NCBI RefSeq assembly: GCF_000015165.1
Contig: NC_009485.1
Coordinates: 2,334,001-2,398,000, forward strand
Direction of reading: 5' to 3'
DNA: 64,000 nucleotides
From: Bradyrhizobium sp. BTAi1
Lineage (GTDB): Bacteria > Pseudomonadota > Alphaproteobacteria > Rhizobiales > Xanthobacteraceae
Shown: positions 62,178 through 64,000 of the stretch, piece after piece
How the letters are laid out: each line of letters starts with the position of its first letter
How positions within the stretch are numbered: position 1 is the stretch's first letter
Notes under the pieces: generated by a model
The model's input: the letters and a program-made list of their open reading frames with translations, nothing else
What the model was told of the DNA's origin: nothing
Databases searched by the model: none
Position numbers and translations under genes: made by a program

Positions 62178-63158
62178 CTAAGGCGGCGTCACGCCGTCGC
62201 CCCAGTCCCAGCGCCGGGCCGCGGCAAAAGCCGGCTTGTCGCGACGGGGAATGCTGACGACGGCCGCGGTGCCATCGGCACGGCACAGCTTCGCCGTCGC
62301 ACCGACCTTGGTGACGAGGGGCTGCGCGAGCACGCGGGCGCCCGGCCGTTGCGAGGCCGGCTGGCGCGTCAGGGCGATGAAGCTGAACTTCTCGTCCTCG
62401 AACGGGACGTCAGCGCCTTTCAGCTCGCGATGCGCCCGCGAGCGCGCCAGCCGCTGGACGAAGTGGCACCAATCCGGCGCGATCAACGGACACGCCGCCG
62501 CATGCGGGCAGGGGGCCGCGACATGGGCTCCCGTTGCGATCAGGCGGTCGCGCGCCGCGATGATGCGCTGATAGCCGGCGGGCGTGCCGGGCTCGACGAT
62601 CAGGAGCGTGCCGTTGGTTCGTGCCCATAACGCGTCGATCGTCGCGGCGCGCTCGATCTCGGTCAACTCACCGATCATGTAGCTGGCGATGACGATATCG
62701 GCGCGCTCAGCACGGTCCAGCAGCGTCCGCGCCGGGCCGAGCGCGTAGGTGAGACCGCGGAGGCGCGTCGCGTCGTCCGCGAGCGCCATGGCCAGCGAGC
62801 GCAAGGCGGGATTGGAATCCATGGCGCTGTACGATGCCAGCGAGGAGAACGCTTCCGCCGCCGCGAAGCTCGCGGTGCCTGGTCCGGCGCCGACATCGAG
62901 CAGCGACGCCGGAGCGAAATCCGGGTTTGCCTGCATCAGGGCATTCAGGCTGGCCGCGACGGCGGCGTAGGTCGCCGGCATCCGCACCGTGGCATAAGCG
63001 ATGGCGTCGGCCTCGCTCGTGATCGTCCCGGAATTGCCACCACTGCGATAGGAAGCCGAGATGCGGCCGGCGCGCTCTCCGGCGTCGCGTCGCGACTGTC
63101 CGTGCAGCCTGGCTTCCAAAGCGGACTTCAGCGCCGCCGGCAGATCAGGAGAGATCAT
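62178..63158 (-). CDS. Rsm22-type methyltransferase-like protein
   Basis: A 326-residue protein of the Rsm22 family. SAM-type motif I is ASLLDVGAGPGTASFAA; the family-specific Cys-rich part is CPHAAACPL and WCHFVQRLARSRAHRELKG, followed by FEDEKFSFIALTR. Related mitochondrial proteins support small-subunit ribosome assembly. Start is ATG 63158. It lies next to smc, 63 bp away. No other methyltransferase domain detail can be given. Confidence 0.87.
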   Translation of the reverse strand: MISPDLPAALKSALEARLHGQSRRDAGERAGRISASYRSGGNSGTITSEADAIAYATVRMPATYAAVAASLNALMQANPDFAPASLLDVGAGPGTASFAAAEAFSSLASYSAMDSNPALRSLAMALADDATRLRGLTYALGPARTLLDRAERADIVIASYMIGELTEIERAATIDALWARTNGTLLIVEPGTPAGYQRIIAARDRLIATGAHVAAPCPHAAACPLIAPDWCHFVQRLARSRAHRELKGADVPFEDEKFSFIALTRQPASQRPGARVLAQPLVTKVGATAKLCRADGTAAVVSIPRRDKPAFAAARRWDWGDGVTPP

Positions 63159-63221
63159 CGGTCCTCTCCACGCGTCATCCCGGGCGCCGCTGACGCGGCG
63201 ACCCGGACCGACGGAACAGGA

Positions 63222-64000
63222 TCACGCCACCTGCTGGTCGAGGATCTTCACGGCCTCGTCGAGCGCGACCGAGACGAGCTGCGACACGCCGCGCTCCGCC
63301 ATGGTGACGCCGAACAGCCGGTTCATGCGCGCCATGGTGATCGGGTTGTGGGTGATGATGATGAAACGGGTCTCGGTCGAGCCCTTCATCTCATGCAGCA
63401 GGTTGCAGAAGCGTTCGACGTTGTGGTCGTCGAGCGGCGCGTCGACCTCGTCCAGCACGCAGATCGGCGATGGGTTCGTCAAGAACACCGCGAAGATCAG
63501 CGCCATCGCGGTCAGCGCCTGCTCGCCGCCCGACAGCAGCGACAGCGTCTGCGGCTTCTTGCCCGGCGGCTTGGCGATGATCTCGAGGCCGGCCTCGAGC
63601 GGGTCGTCGCTCTCGATCAGGTGCAGCGCCGCCTCGCCGCCGCCGAACAGCTCGGTGAAGAGACGCTTGAAGTGATCGTTGACGGTCTCGAACGAGGACT
63701 GCAGGCGCTCGCGCGCCTCCTTGTTGAGGCTCTGGATGCCCTGGCGCAGCCGCTTGATGGCCTCGACGAGGTCGTCGCGCTCGGTGGTCAGCGCGGTGTG
63801 CGAACCCTCGACCTCGGTGAGCTCCTCCTCGGCGCGCAGATTGACGGCGCCGAGCCGCTCGCGGTCGCGCCGCAGCTTTTCCAGGGTCTCTTCGATCTCG
63901 TGCAGCGGCGGTAGCTCGGTGTCCGGGCCGATCTCGGCCATGGCGGCGACGGCCTGCGGCTCGCATTCGAGCATGTCGTGGATCTCGCGCTCGACATCGG
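63222..64000 (-). CDS. smc: chromosome segregation SMC protein, C-terminal part
   Basis: The frame is open to the right edge (the upstream residues read [15 protein letters not shown]), so only the last about 260 residues are present. The ABC signature [14 protein letters not shown] and Walker [17 protein letters not shown] are clear, and the preceding region is coiled coil ([17 protein letters not shown]). SMC organises and segregates the chromosome. The missing N-terminal half with Walker A lies beyond the window. Confidence 0.94.
   Translation of the reverse strand, partial: DVEREIHDMLECEPQAVAAMAEIGPDTELPPLHEIEETLEKLRRDRERLGAVNLRAEEELTEVEGSHTALTTERDDLVEAIKRLRQGIQSLNKEARERLQSSFETVNDHFKRLFTELFGGGEAALHLIESDDPLEAGLEIIAKPPGKKPQTLSLLSGGEQALTAMALIFAVFLTNPSPICVLDEVDAPLDDHNVERFCNLLHEMKGSTETRFIIITHNPITMARMNRLFGVTMAERGVSQLVSVALDEAVKILDQQVA

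Overview
The window is a gene-dense, high-GC chromosomal segment that reads as Bradyrhizobium or a very close relative. The evidence is the Rieske gene followed by a fused cytochrome b/c1 gene (fbcFH), the fused anthranilate synthase trpE(G), the style of the Rhizobiales housekeeping genes, and several families of intergenic palindromic repeats. No tRNA, rRNA, CRISPR array, transposase or phage gene was seen. Both ends cut genes: a XRE-type regulator on the left and smc on the right.

Layout. 1-6 kb: XRE regulator, DUF4170 protein, metallophosphoesterase, NUDIX hydrolase, a membrane-anchored glycosyltransferase and an M20 amidohydrolase. 6-10.7 kb: a compact ethanolamine operon eutB-eutC-eat with an AraC regulator and no microcompartment genes. 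11-14.6 kb: a GNAT protein, then a DUF2946 protein and a TonB-dependent receptor that may take up a metal. 14.7-21.7 kb: a four-gene MoxR / DUF58 / BatA-DUF4159 / VWA-like membrane operon. 21.9-24.7 kb: a tightly overlapped set DUF1285, CoA pyrophosphatase, DUF6111 and cca.

24.5-27.3 kb is the most unusual stretch. A COG0523 (CobW-type) GTPase and a 64-residue unknown protein diverge from an 18-bp palindrome that looks like a Zur (zinc) operator. The block is bracketed by the real 3' end of cca and a decayed second copy of that 3' end, and is followed by a TSUP exporter.

27.3-43 kb is an accessory metabolic and redox region. It has a secreted chloroperoxidase-like hydrolase opposite an OhrR-type MarR regulator with three ATCGT/ACGAT boxes, and an operon of an alcohol dehydrogenase, an SDR, a cyclophilin-like protein and a cupin. 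It also holds an IorAB-like molybdenum hydroxylase flanked by two sister LysR genes, a diguanylate cyclase, an MBL-fold protein without the metal motif, a DsbA-family protein with a LysR regulator, and a HAD hydrolase.

43-49.7 kb: hemF, a queuosine/tRNA operon (trmL-queE-queD) and the cytochrome bc1 operon with a clear terminator, then YnfA and a dienelactone hydrolase. 49.7-54.6 kb: a patatin-like protein, an AraC regulator and a soluble three-PAS chemoreceptor. 54.8-57.9 kb: a trp leader peptide with an attenuator, trpE(G) and apt. 57.9-64 kb: two P-loop ATPases, an HtpX-like protease with LemA, a secreted repeat protein, an Rsm22-type methyltransferase and the 3' end of smc.

Functions are assigned from recognisable motifs, synteny and translated sequence only. 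Start sites were chosen from ribosome-binding sites, overlaps and where family similarity begins.
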